This document shows positions 1 to 37,366 of a DNA stretch of 64,000 bases, piece after piece (position 1 is the stretch's first letter; each line of letters starts with the position of its first letter). The notes below the pieces were generated by a model, which searched no databases, was not told the DNA's origin, and saw only the letters and a program-made list of their open reading frames with translations. Source of the DNA: Crambe crambe (Eukaryota; Porifera; Demospongiae; Poecilosclerida; Crambeidae); contig OZ004585.1 of the NCBI GenBank assembly GCA_963924555.1, positions 6,895,488 to 6,959,487 of the forward strand. Direction: 5' to 3'. Made by a program: the position numbers and the translations under genes.

Positions 1-27235
<27,235 letters not shown>

Positions 27236-28042
27236 CAACACCTCATAATTATTTCATGTACTTGACTCTAGCTAATACACCACACCACACAACATGCATG
27301 CTATTATGAATCATCAGACTAATCAAGTATCTCTCAGCTGCTTCCTCCTCTAGAGCTGTAACTGCCTCCAATGATATTATTTTATTTTTTCATCTCTTTA
27401 GTAGAACAGGAATTTAATTTTTTGGTTCTCTTTAATTTTTTTGAACTTCATGTCCACCTTATTATTTTAGCTGTGTAGGTAGTTAATATTATTTTTTCAT
27501 TAAATTTTATTACATTATGTGGAGATCACCTCTACAGCAAGGGCATAGTTAGTGTTGTTTAGCTACTACATGACATCTTAGATATTTTTTTTTTTCCTCT
27601 CTAACTAAAAGCGGAGGTGTGAAAGAATTTTAATGACAGAAATAACAGGGTCACCAATGTTACGAGACATTTCAGCCAAGCAAGTTAAATCAAAATTCAA
27701 TTTTTAAATTATTTTCTTATTGTTTACTCAAGCTAAGGTCACCAATGTTATGACATCATCATGGTTGTTGTGACATTTCAGCTGGGCCAAGCAAGTTAAA
27801 AAGTATTTTTTTTGTTGTTTTTTTTTGCATATCGCCAATGTTATGACATCCCAAAGTATAGTGATGTGGGCAGATCTGATATCTATGGTTGTAACCAAGG
27901 ATTCCTACAAGTTCCAAGTTCACATCAGGTGGCACAAAAATTAATTAATAATAATTATTGTGGGCAGTACCTCATGAATACTATTGCACTCACAAGTGCA
28001 GAGGCTAGATTCCTATGTCTTAAAAATAATATTTCCAGCTAG
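27236..28042 (+). other. IP3R 3' flank and intergenic region
   Basis: No gene seen. Probably contains the IP3R 3' UTR. The sequence from 27236 to about 28042 is repeated at 29507-30870, where a MITE interrupts it. Short internal repeats 'gtcaccaatgttatgacatc' with 'catttcagccaagcaagtta' recur two or three times in each copy. Confidence 0.6.
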
Positions 28043-28049
28043 TATAAAG
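28043..28049 (+). promoter_or_regulatory. TATA box of cysteine-rich gene 1
   Basis: TATAAAG lies 55 bases before the ATG. It is conserved as TATATAAAGG at the same place in both other copies (29291, 30870), with the flanking 'ggatcca' motif also kept. Confidence 0.75.
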
Positions 28050-28103
28050 GGATCCAGGATAACCAACTCCAATCAAGAGCTCTAGACAAAAATATAAGTC
28101 ATA

Positions 28104-28882
28104 ATGGCCCTTTCTTTTGCTCTGCTTTTCATTGCTACTTCTCTGTTGGTCTCTCAGCATGTTCAAGGATCAGGAGAATTGGATACTTCACTCACTGCAC
28201 CTATGTGCAATACCAGCCAAGCAACTGCAGCTATGCTTGCATGTAAAGCCAACTTTCTGCAGTCTGCTGGCCAGAACTTCACGGATGATTGTGAAGACGG
28301 CATTGTCGAGGAATTCATGCAATGTATAAATTCAGTTCAGGGATGCAGCAATGCATCGGCATTCCTTGAAAAAGCCTTTTATGACCACTATGGATGCAGG
28401 GACACAACACTTAGAGTGCAGAAGCGAAGTTTTAGGTGTGGTTATGCCTGTCACTATAGATGTGGTCCCGGTGAGTTGAATAGTTTCTTCCCAGAATTAT
28501 TGTGTTTACTTTTTAATCCTTCCACAGTTTGCTCCCGCTATTCTTGTAGGTACACCTGTAGACGAGTGTGCAGGGTTTATTGTAGATGGTTCTGGCGGTT
28601 TGGTCGCTCAGTTGCACCAGAAGATCTCACACCGGAAGAAAGAGAAAATATTGAAACACAAAATTTATGCAGCAACTGTATATGTAGTATAGGTAAGTTT
28701 GTCTACGTACATAATCTTTTAACATGCATTCGGCATTGTTATGATTATAACATACAGATGCTAGGAATCCTCCAACAGAAGAGGTTCAACAACTAAGTAC
28801 CAACTCTGCATTGAAACTTGGTTTATTCACTGGAATCTACAGTTACCTTCTTATGTGTTCGGCTACACTTCTTTTGTTCTGA
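28104..28882 (+). CDS. Secreted cysteine- and arginine-rich peptide precursor, copy 1
   Basis: Three exons, 28104-28470, 28528-28692 and 28758-28882, all joined in phase 1, giving about 218 residues. The unspliced frame is also open to 28796, but donors, acceptors and the paralogue support splicing. Signal peptide MALSFALLFIATSLLVSQHV; then a domain with six cysteines and N-glycosylation sites (CNTS, NFT, CSNAS); then a dibasic KR; then a cationic core of eight cysteines spaced 3,3,3,4,3,3,3 residues apart, rich in Arg, Tyr and Val (CRYTCRRVCRVYC); then an acidic tail (APEDLTPEERE) and CSNCICS. The third exon ends in a hydrophobic stretch (GLFTGIYSYLLMC..) that could anchor the protein. Layout resembles prepro-peptide effectors such as antimicrobial peptides. 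Function is inferred only; family not recognised. Confidence 0.8.
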
Positions 28883-29290
28883 GGAGACTTGCATGGTTTT
28901 GAACTATACTTAAGACTTTACTGTAGCTACATGCTGTGATTTGTTATTTCCAATTTTGGTTACTATGTAGCAATACTGTGCACATGCGCAAGCTAGCCAA
29001 TAATTATATAGCTATGGCTCAAACCTGATCTTAGAAGACTGCATGTAATTAATTCTTGGAGTGATCCTCATCAAAGATCTCGAAAACTATAGGAAAATCC
29101 CCTGATGGTGAGAATGCAGCTACTAGCCATCAAGTCGAGAGCTCAGGAGCACAGCAGTCTTTGATTGCTAGCGATAATTCTGTTATCCGCAGCCACGCCC
29201 CTTCTATGTAGAAACATGGATCATAAACCATGATTGCACTCACTTGTACAAGTGCAGAGGCTATGCCTTAAAAATAATATTTCCAGCTAT

Positions 29291-29376
29291 TATATAAAGG
29301 GATCCAGGATAACCAACTCCAATCAAGAGCTCTGGACAAAAATATAAGTCACAATGGCCCTTTCTTTTGCTCTGCT
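29291..29376 (+). pseudogene. Promoter and start fragment of a third cysteine-rich gene copy
   Basis: TATA box (29291-29299), 5' leader and the first ~23 coding bases from ATG 29354 match the intact copies. At about 29377 the sequence switches abruptly to the pyrimidine tract of the IP3R last intron. This is the junction of the tandem duplication. If transcribed it could only give a chimeric transcript. Confidence 0.85.
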
Positions 29377-29506
29377 CCCTCCCTCCTCCTCCTCCTCCCT
29401 CTCTCCCTCCTCCTCCTCCCCTTTCACAGATGGTGAAACGAAGGAAAGTTCATCAGCGTAAGAACTTGTAGGAACAGATTCCCAGAGACAAGTATGGGAC
29501 TCTATA
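29377..29506 (+). pseudogene. Dead copy of the IP3R terminal exon
   Basis: Pyrimidine tract and acceptor are kept and the 78-base exon is recognisable from 29430. It carries changes, including a CAG to TAG stop after MVKRRKVHQRKNL, and loses the original stop region. It shows that the duplicated unit began in the last IP3R intron. Confidence 0.88.
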
Positions 29507-30869
29507 CCTCGTAATTATTTCATGTAGCTACTTGACTCTAGCTAATACACAACACCACACAACATGCTTGCTCATCAGACTAATCAAGTAACTCTCAGCT
29601 GCTTCCTCCTCTAGAGCTGTAACTGCCTCCAATGATCTTTTTCATCTCTTTTTATAGTAGAACGGGAATTTAATCTCTTTAATATTATTTTTGAACTTCA
29701 TGTCTACCTTATTGCTTTAGCTGTGTAAGTAGCAAGTTATTTTTTAATTACATTATGTGGAGATCACCTCTACAGCAAGGGCATAGTTAGCGTTGTTTAG
29801 CTACTACATTAATTTTGACATCATAAATCTTTTTTCTCTCTCACCGAAAGCGGAGGTGTGAAAGTATTTTTTAATGACAGAATAACAGGATCACCAAGTG
29901 GGCATCTCCAAACTATTTTTGGATGTCAGTTTGACGTTTAGGGGGGGAGGGGGTAAGCCACATGACGTTAATAATCATGCTGACGAAGCAAACAAGAACC
30001 CATGGCTGTGCAGACAACCTTATTTGGCAAGGCATCCACAACTGCCATGGCAACTGGTGGATCCACAATAGCTGCAGCAACATGGTGAACCTAGCTACAT
30101 CTGCTACAGCTGTTGGTGAACCTAGCTACTTCAACTGATAAAGAAGTGTGCGTCATTGGGAGAGGAAGATGATGAAGAAGGAGACGTGGGTGGAATGTTT
30201 CAACTGGACACACATTAGGTTTTTCCCAGAAAAATATCCCTTTCAGCATACTTTTGTTTGCCCTGTTTGTTTGAAAAGACTACATTAGCTAGCTAATAGC
30301 ATGAATCAGTTGTTCTTGAACACATCTTAATACTAATGGCCTAATGACTATGTGACGTTATGAGGTGGGGAAGGGAGGGGTCATAACATAATGTCACAAT
30401 GACGGTATGTTTTCCAAAAATAGTTTGGAGACACCCCCCAATGTTACAAGACATTTCAGCCAAGCAAGTTAAAAGTCAATTTTTTTCCCCTTGGTTTATT
30501 CAAGTGTCACCAATGTTATGACATCATCATGCATTTCAGCCAAGCAAGTTTTAAAAAGTCAATTAAAAAAATTTTTTTTCAAGCTATGGTCACCAATGTT
30601 ATGACATCATCATGCATTTCAGCCAAGCAAGTTAAAAGTGAATTAAAAAATTTTTTTTAAAAAACTCAAGCTAAGGTCACCAATGTTATGACATCCCCGA
30701 GAAAGTATAGTGATGTGGGCAGATTTCATAGCTAGTGGGGTCAAAGTTCACATCACAGATGTGAACATCTGTGACCCCGAATTAGCTATAATTACTGCGG
30801 GCAATGCCACCATTGCACTCAAGTTCAGAGGTTAGATTCCTATGCCTTAAAAACAACATTTCCAGCTAG
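29507..30869 (+). other. Duplicated intergenic region before cysteine-rich gene 2
   Basis: Matches 27236-28042 with small differences, apart from the MITE at 29898-30437. No gene seen. The repeated 'caccaatgttatgacatcat' motif occurs several times. Confidence 0.7.
29898..30437. mobile_element. ~540-bp MITE inside the duplicated unit
   Basis: Ends gtgggcatctccaaactatttttgga-type and the complement 'tccaaaaatagtttggagac' + accccc. The sister unit near 27652-27660 has the uninterrupted site tcaccaatgtta, so the insertion followed the duplication. Target duplication is short (about 3-4 bases, CCAA). Confidence 0.82.
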
Positions 30870-30878
30870 TATATAAAG
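30870..30878 (+). promoter_or_regulatory. TATA box of cysteine-rich gene 2
   Basis: TATATAAAG, 66 bases before the ATG at 30945, in the same context as the other copies. Confidence 0.75.
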
Positions 30879-30944
30879 GGATCCAAGAGAGTCAACTCCA
30901 GTCAAGAGCTCTGGACAAAGATACATTACAGCAATTAAGTCATA

Positions 30945-31685
30945 ATGGCTCTTTCTTTTGCTCTGCTTTTCATTGCTACTTCTCTGCTGGTCTTTCAGCA
31001 TGTTCAAGGATCAGGAGAATTGGATACTGCACTCACTGGACCTATTTGCAACACAAACGAAGCAACTGCAGCTATGCTTGAGTGTAGAGCCAACTTTCTG
31101 CGGTCTGCTGGCCAGAACTTCACGGATGATTGTGAATATGGCATTGTTGAGGAATTCATGCAATGCATAAATTCAGTTCAGGGATGCAGCAATGCATCGG
31201 CATTCCTTGAAAAAGCCTTTTATGACCACTATGGATGCAGGGACACAACACTTAGAACGCAGCAGCGAAGATTTGTGTGGCGTTTATTGTGTCGTCTTGC
31301 CTGTCGCTATACATGTCGTTATGGTGAGTTGAATAGCTAGTTTCTTCCTGGAATTATCGTGTCTACAAACATTAATGTTTAAATTCTTCCACAGTTTGCT
31401 CCGGCTCTATTTGTAGGTTTGTCTGTGGACGAGTGTGCAGTAGTATTTGTGGTCGTTCAATTGCACCAGAAGAGAGAAATGATCTCACACCTGGAGAAAG
31501 AAAATATATCGATGAAACACAAAATTTATGCAGCAACTGTGTATGTAGTATAGGTAAGTTGGTCTCGTTATCTCTTAACATTCAGTATTATGATCATAAT
31601 AAATACAGGTGTGGTGAATCCTCCAACAGAAGAGGCTCGACAACTAAGTACTAACTCTGCATTGAAACGTGGTTCATTCACTTGA
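30945..31685 (+). CDS. Secreted cysteine- and arginine-rich peptide precursor, copy 2
   Basis: Three exons, 30945-31323, 31395-31553 and 31609-31685, with the same phases as copy 1, giving about 204 residues. Signal peptide and six-cysteine pro-domain are almost identical to copy 1 (SAGQNFTDDCE, CINSVQGCSNAS). After a basic QQRR site the core differs strongly between the cysteines (CRLACRYTCRYVC ...), yet keeps exactly the 3,3,3,4,3,3,3 spacing of eight cysteines. The tail has EETQNLCSNCVCS-like sequence. A TGA just after GSFT removes the hydrophobic end seen in copy 1, so this product should be fully secreted. Function unknown. Confidence 0.8.
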
Positions 31686-31689
31686 ATCT

Positions 31690-32995
31690 ACTGTATATTG
31701 TTCGGCTACACTTGCTCTGTTCTGAGGAGATTTAGTTTTGAACTATGTATGATAGCTATTAATACTTCAAACTTTATGTACTAATTAAACTACATGCATT
31801 GCTGTACGTGTGCTTTATTGTTTTGGATAAACTGGAACAAGTAAAAATTGTGCACATGCGCGAGCTATAGTCTGTATTATTTTAGCTACATAGAACCCGC
31901 ATGATCTTAGAAGAAGGGCACAATTGACAAGTTGGGGCCACATAGTTTCATTTTTTAATGCGGTGGGTGGGCGGGTGAGCTTGGGCTACAACATTGAAAG
32001 AGCTCATAATTAGGCAGCTCCGCTTGTTTAACGGATTTTTTCTCCTGTAACGACCAGGGGTCTCCTGGCGTTGGAACAGTGAACTTGAAAAATAATGTCA
32101 CTTAAAAATATGAAAACGAGAACGAGAACTAAAAAATAACGATGTTATGGTGATAAGTGCAAAAAATTTCTTCTAAATAAAAAGTGAAGTAGGGATAGCC
32201 GTAAAATTTAGCTGCATTCCTATCGCTCCTACCCCTCCTAATTTCAATATCCATGCCCATATATACCCAACTTACGTAAATCCCTACTCTTCACTCCTCC
32301 TTCAGCAATAAGTGAGTCAAGTAATCCCTTACCCATACCCATCACCAAACTCAAGAATCACAGCAATCATATTATTACAAAACTACTACTCCTACTTCAC
32401 TCCTAAGGAGGCCTGCCAGCAGCAGTGAAATCACAATGATGATTACATAACAGTTAGTAATGATAAAAGTAATAATTAATGTTACTATCACACACCAGTT
32501 ATCTGGTGAAAGTGCTGAAGTGAAATCAACAGTAGCATTGCAGTAAATAGTTCCGGCAGTCATATTGAGCATGCGCAATTGATGTACTTTGAACCTTATA
32601 GTCTAATGAATGACTACGGTTCCATCTAGTATGTATTGCTGTACTCTAGTCAGCCACAAGCTGATAGTGAATGAGTGATGAATAAGTGTGATTAGCTAGC
32701 TACAGTTTGTGACAAGATCTGCACAGTCTGTCACTTTTAACCATCTCATCCTTAAAATAGGAGTCTAGAAGCGAAGGTATTGAACATAGCAGATCTGATT
32801 CTCCTATGGAGTGTTGCAATTGAGATAATTGTGTAATTTTAAGTGCTAACCCTCAGTGCAGGAGTTGATTAGAACACTACCATAAGCCAGGGCCTGATTG
32901 AGCTCTGTTTCCTTTATGAAACATCAACTGCACTAGCCGTTAGGGACAGAAAGTTTCCGTAATAAATTATACAGTGTAGCTATTATATTTTAAAT
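31690..32995. other. Intergenic, no gene recognised
   Basis: AT-rich. At 32160-32402 a repeat carries agtgaagtaggga near its left end and cctacttcact near its right end; related sequence is at about 45560-45680 ('gtcaagtaa-cccttaccca' core). Otherwise nothing supported. Confidence 0.5.
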
Positions 32996-32999
32996 ATGA

Positions 33000-33815
33000 T
33001 CTCCATGCATGCTCAACTGTTCTCTCCGTTCTCTCCATTCTCCCTTTTCTCTGTTCTCTCTATTCCCTCAGTCCCCTCAGTTCTCTCTGTCCTCCCAGTT
33101 CTCCCTGTCCTCCCAGTTCTCCTGTTCTCTCTGTCCTCCCAGTTCTCCAGTTCTCTCTGTTCTCCCAGTTCTCCCTGTTCTCCCAGATCTCTCTGTCCTC
33201 CCTGTTCTCTCTGTCCTCCCTGTTCTCTCTGTTCTCCCAGTTCTCTCTGTCCTCCCTGTTCTCTCTGTTCTCCCAGTTCTCTCTGTTCTCCCAGTTCTCT
33301 CTGTTCTCCCAGTTCTCTCTGTTCCCTCAGTCCCCTCAGTTCTCTCTGTCCTCCCAGTTCTCTCTGTTCTCCCTGTTCTCTCTGTTCTCCCTGTTCTCTC
33401 TGTTCTCCCAGTTCTCTCTGTTCTCCCAGTTCTCTCTGTTCTCCCTGTCCTCCCTGTTCTGCCAGTTCCCCCTGTTCTCTTTGTTCTCCCAGTTCTCCCA
33501 ATTCTCTCTGTTCTCCCTGTTCTTTCAGTCCTCTCAGTCCTCTCGTTCTCCCCGTTTTCTCTGTTCTTTCTGTCCTCCCTGTTCTCTATGTTCTCCATGT
33601 TCTCTCCGTTCTCCCATTCTCTCATTCTCTCTGTTCTTCCAGTTCTCTCTGTTCTCTCTGTTCTCTCTCAGTTAATTCTCCCTGATCTCTCGGTTCTCCC
33701 TGTTCTCCCAGTTCTCTCTGTTCTCTATTCTTTTTACCAGCTCTCTCTGCATGTTCTCTGTTCTCCAGCTATTTTCCCAGTTCTCTTTATTCTCCCAGTA
33801 TTCCATACTCTCCCA
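33000..33815. repeat. ~18-bp pyrimidine minisatellite (over 40 units)
   Basis: Units of the form 'ttctctctgttctcccag' with variants. Because the unit is a multiple of three, all three forward frames and two reverse frames stay open for 160-280 codons (SLCSPS-type and TGRTER-type repeats). I treat these as artefacts. A short inverted remnant of the same repeat lies at 35885-35940, directly before the duplicated IP3R segment. Confidence 0.9.
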
Positions 33816-33909
33816 GTGAAGTATTGTCCAATATGTCAGCCATAGTTATGATTTCAGTTTCAATTATAATGAGTATACTAATGGTATGTACCTTGAGGAA
33901 TATTTTAGT

Positions 33910-34012
33910 TGCACCCTGGTCCGCAAGTGTTATCATTGCTGTAGCACTTGCATCTTCCATTGAAGCGTTGTGATTTTTTACAATTGCAACCTTTCAAGAG
34001 GTAATGAACACA
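33910..34012 (-). pseudogene. Fragment with CXC-type cysteine motif (minus strand)
   Basis: Reverse strand reads ..KGCNCKKS..RCKCYS..CGPGC, a spacing like tesmin/TSO1-type CXC domains found in some transposon-linked host proteins. Only about 30 residues, ending in a stop. A second CGPGCKCVNC piece occurs at 37980-38060 on the same strand. Weak. Confidence 0.35.
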
Positions 34013-35266
34013 TTTCTCGGTGTTTAACTGATTTAGACTATAGTGAGCAGTTTTATACTTGTATTCACAGTAAAAACTCTATAGAAACGATCCCCTTAGA
34101 GGCAGGGCACTAAATGAGCTACTTAGTGCCTGCTGCCATGGATGATGGGCACTAAGTGAAACAAGAGCCCTGCAACTGACCAATCAGATCGCTCCATTTG
34201 AATCAACTAATAATGTAATTGTGGGGGGATAAAATGATGCTGAGAGGACTGAACTAAAGGAGGAGGTAGTAGCACAGGGAAGACAAACACTCTGGGTAAC
34301 ACTAGCTACTAGGGAATTCTTCTTCTTTTCCACTTCCTGACTCTAGCAATCTTAATGTTGCCACACCCATGATATTGCATGTGTGGGTGGTACTAAAACT
34401 TGTACACAGCTGCATGCACCATAATAAATTATGCAGGTATACTTGATTTCTATTTAGCAGTGACAAATTTTTAGTTTCTATGGCCCTGAGGGCCTTCACA
34501 GGTTTCAGAATCCATGCCACGATGCACTGGTAAAAACCAAACCACATAGCTAAGTTTAGAATTGCATGATCTTCTTGAACTCTTACCTCCAACATTAAAC
34601 TTGTGAAGTTACCCTTTGCATTATACAAATTTAATAACCACAATTAAAAAAAAAATACAGTCATAAGTTAGCTATAATGTGAGGGAACCACTTCCATCAC
34701 TGTCAATGAAGAGGTTGACCCCATCAACACCAACAAAGACAAGAATGTAACCATTCAATTGTCCATAGCATTGATTTACATATTCTTCATAAGCAATCAA
34801 GTGTAACAATTAGTCTTCCAAAGATGAGCTCTCTCTTTCTTGGCATAGCTACAGCTAGCTCTAGATAACAGTTGCTGGATTGCAATTTCATGCATTAGTA
34901 AAATATGTATAGCTAGTTGTGTAGTTATCCATGCAGATAATGAAGAAAAGAACCCCAAAACTGCACTTGTCATAGGTGTAGGAAGGAGTTTGGAAGTGGG
35001 GGGTGGGGTGGGGTGAGACTGTAACAAGTGTGCATACACCTTGCAAAACTAGGTAGCTATGTATTTACCATGCTCACTGTTGAAACACTTGTCATAATAA
35101 TTCTTGCCTCTGATGCTTTCTAGAAGCCATGCTTTAATAGCACATGGGCTGTCAGCAAGTATTATAAATTATAGTCCTTGCTGACAGTGCATGCAGTCCC
35201 ATGTATCCAAATGCATTAGTACAGTAGCAGCTGGAAAAGTGAATGTGGAATGTGAGAGGGCAATGC

Positions 35267-35298
<32 letters not shown>

Positions 35299-35940
35299 CA
35301 CCTATGTTGATCCAAAGTCAATATCATAGGTAAAGAATGTAGCTACTGGAGTAGTTGTCATGGATGTTCTTTAATAGCCAGATTTCTCACATCAATTAAA
35401 TTAGATGCAGATAATGTGCAGGAAGAGAATCCTAATGATGAAGTAGTAGATCCCAAATCAGGAGGTAAAGAATGTGTAGCTATCTCCATTGTAGATGATT
35501 TGAGAAGTTGGTATGAATATATTTTTTGTGTAGATTCTGATACTGAGGAAGATTCTGTTACTGACACCATTACCACAAGGAAGAGAAGAAAGTGGCAGGG
35601 CATAAAAGAATATTGCACTAGATCGAAAGAAACTAGCTAAACTTTATTCACTTTATTATTACGTCATTAATATATAATTATTGTTAAGATATGTAATCAG
35701 TGCACAGTAGTATATTATACAAAATTGTCCATAAGCATGTGCATGTATAGAACATGTACACAAAGAGAGGACTAACTAGCTATAGGAGAACTGGGAGAAT
35801 GAACAGGTACGATGGAAAACTGTGAGAACTACACTGGTATAAAAAGAGAGTGATACAAAGAACTGGTAGACCAGCTAGAGAGATAGTTAGAATAAAGATG
35901 GCAGGGAGAACTGGGACAACAGAGAGAACAAGGAGAACTT
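34013..35940. other. Intergenic, no gene recognised
   Basis: Contains a 30-base C run (35270-35299) and a short acidic open frame (35416-35640, 74 codons, ending in RKRRKWQGIKEY) with no recognisable domain or splice support. I do not call a gene here. Confidence 0.4.
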
Positions 35941-37366
35941 ACAGGTGAAGCTGGGTGTGACGGAGGTATCCAGCATGTTGAGATGGAAGACTGGCCCATG
36001 TATATGAACACCATCAAGGAAGGAATGAGGAGGGATCAGTGATGTCCTGAGGAAGCCAGCCAGTTATGTGAGTGCAGCATTGAAATCTAAACAGTCCGGA
36101 TTGAGTCAGCATTTCAGCGATAGCATCACTCTAGTGTAGATCCTCTATACATTGTGTCACTGTAATGATCAAAGTGTTTTAATCTCCTTCTCCACTCCCT
36201 CACTCCCTCTTTCCACTCCCCTCACCACTCCCTCTTTCCACTCCCCTCACCACTCCCTCTCCACACCCCTTTTCAATTCCCCTGCAGGAGGGCTCGTATT
36301 ACGTTCGTGCACTGTACGACCTTACCTTCTTCCTGGTGATAGTCATCATCATCCAGAACCTAGTGTTTGGTGTCATCATCGACACCTTTGGTGACCTTCG
36401 AGCAGAGAAAAACAAGGAGAAGGACATGATAAAGAACACTTGCTTCATCTGTGGTGAGTATAATGTTAGAGAGTTCTTAAGAAAGTGCTGCTAACAGACT
36501 TCTATAAACATAGACAGCTAGGATTAGCTATGTACAGCTGCTTCTGGACTAGCTATACTTTTTTTCAGTATAGCATTGTGTTTTCTGGTGAGACTTATTG
36601 GTGTGGTGATATTATTGAGTACTTTGTGTTCTTCTTAGGTCTTCCTTGTGGCAGTTTTGAGAACAAGGATGTGACCTTCCAACAGCATGTTGCGACCATA
36701 ACTATCTCTTCTTCATTGTACACCTGAAAACCAAGAGCACCACGGAATTCACAGGCCCCGAGAGTTATGTCTACGACAAAATAAAACTCTCACAAAGTGG
36801 TGAGTGGTAATTAATAGCAGCTAGTAGGACCAAAATCATTGAAATGCCAAATATTCAAGAGTTGCACTAGAACTGCAAGATAGTGTGTAGTTGGCTGTAC
36901 TTTCAAACAGGGTGCTTAAGTATATTATTTAATATCATAGACTCAACCCACTTTCTTTGAAGTCCTATATCCAAACAGACCTGCACTTAGTATACTGGGG
37001 GAAACACTGGAATACAAGAATGGAAGGGTATCTGCATTCACCCTTTACCTTGATTATGGTCTGATTGCTGTAACTTAATTGCATCAACAGAAAGTGTGGT
37101 TTATTATCTCGCATTTGAGATTGAGAATGAGAATAACTAGCTGAAATGTGGACATATAGAGTCAAATGTTGTGGCTAACCAATGTACTGTACATATGTAT
37201 AATTCCATTTCCAGGATAAGACTGACCTGGAGTGGTACGATGCATGTCCACGGAGGATGGTCCTGAACAGGAGCAGAATGAGGTAAAGGAGCTGCAGAAG
37301 AACCTTGCAGCCACCACGGCCATTGTCAAGACCCTCTCCAGTCAGTTGAATGAGTTGAGAGACAAG
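35941..37366 (+). pseudogene. Broken duplicate of IP3R exons 35-38
   Basis: Exon 35-like 35945 to about 36068, exon 36-like 36288-36453, exon 37-like about 36640-36800 and exon 38-like about 37215-37366, with intron sequence also copied. Exon 35 has lost the segment encoding CDTLGMCF and part of the glycine filter. Exon 36 stays in frame through small in-frame losses. Exon 37 is frame-shifted just after TFQQHV and reaches a stop. Exon 38 lacks the FPRL codons. It cannot make a working channel. It starts next to a minisatellite remnant, which may mark the break. Confidence 0.92.

Noticed and set aside
28471-28796. Unspliced 230-codon version of cysteine-rich gene 1
   Set aside because: The frame is open by chance across two short introns; the paralogue has stops there, and conserved GT/AG sites with matching phases support splicing.
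33000-33845. Overlapping open frames of 160-280 codons on both strands (SLCSPS and TGRTER repeats)
   Set aside because: They are translations of an 18-bp-type minisatellite; several frames are open at once because the unit is a multiple of three. No splice, promoter or domain support.
35416-35640. 74-codon acidic/basic frame in intergenic DNA
   Set aside because: No promoter, domain or duplicate; left as unassigned.
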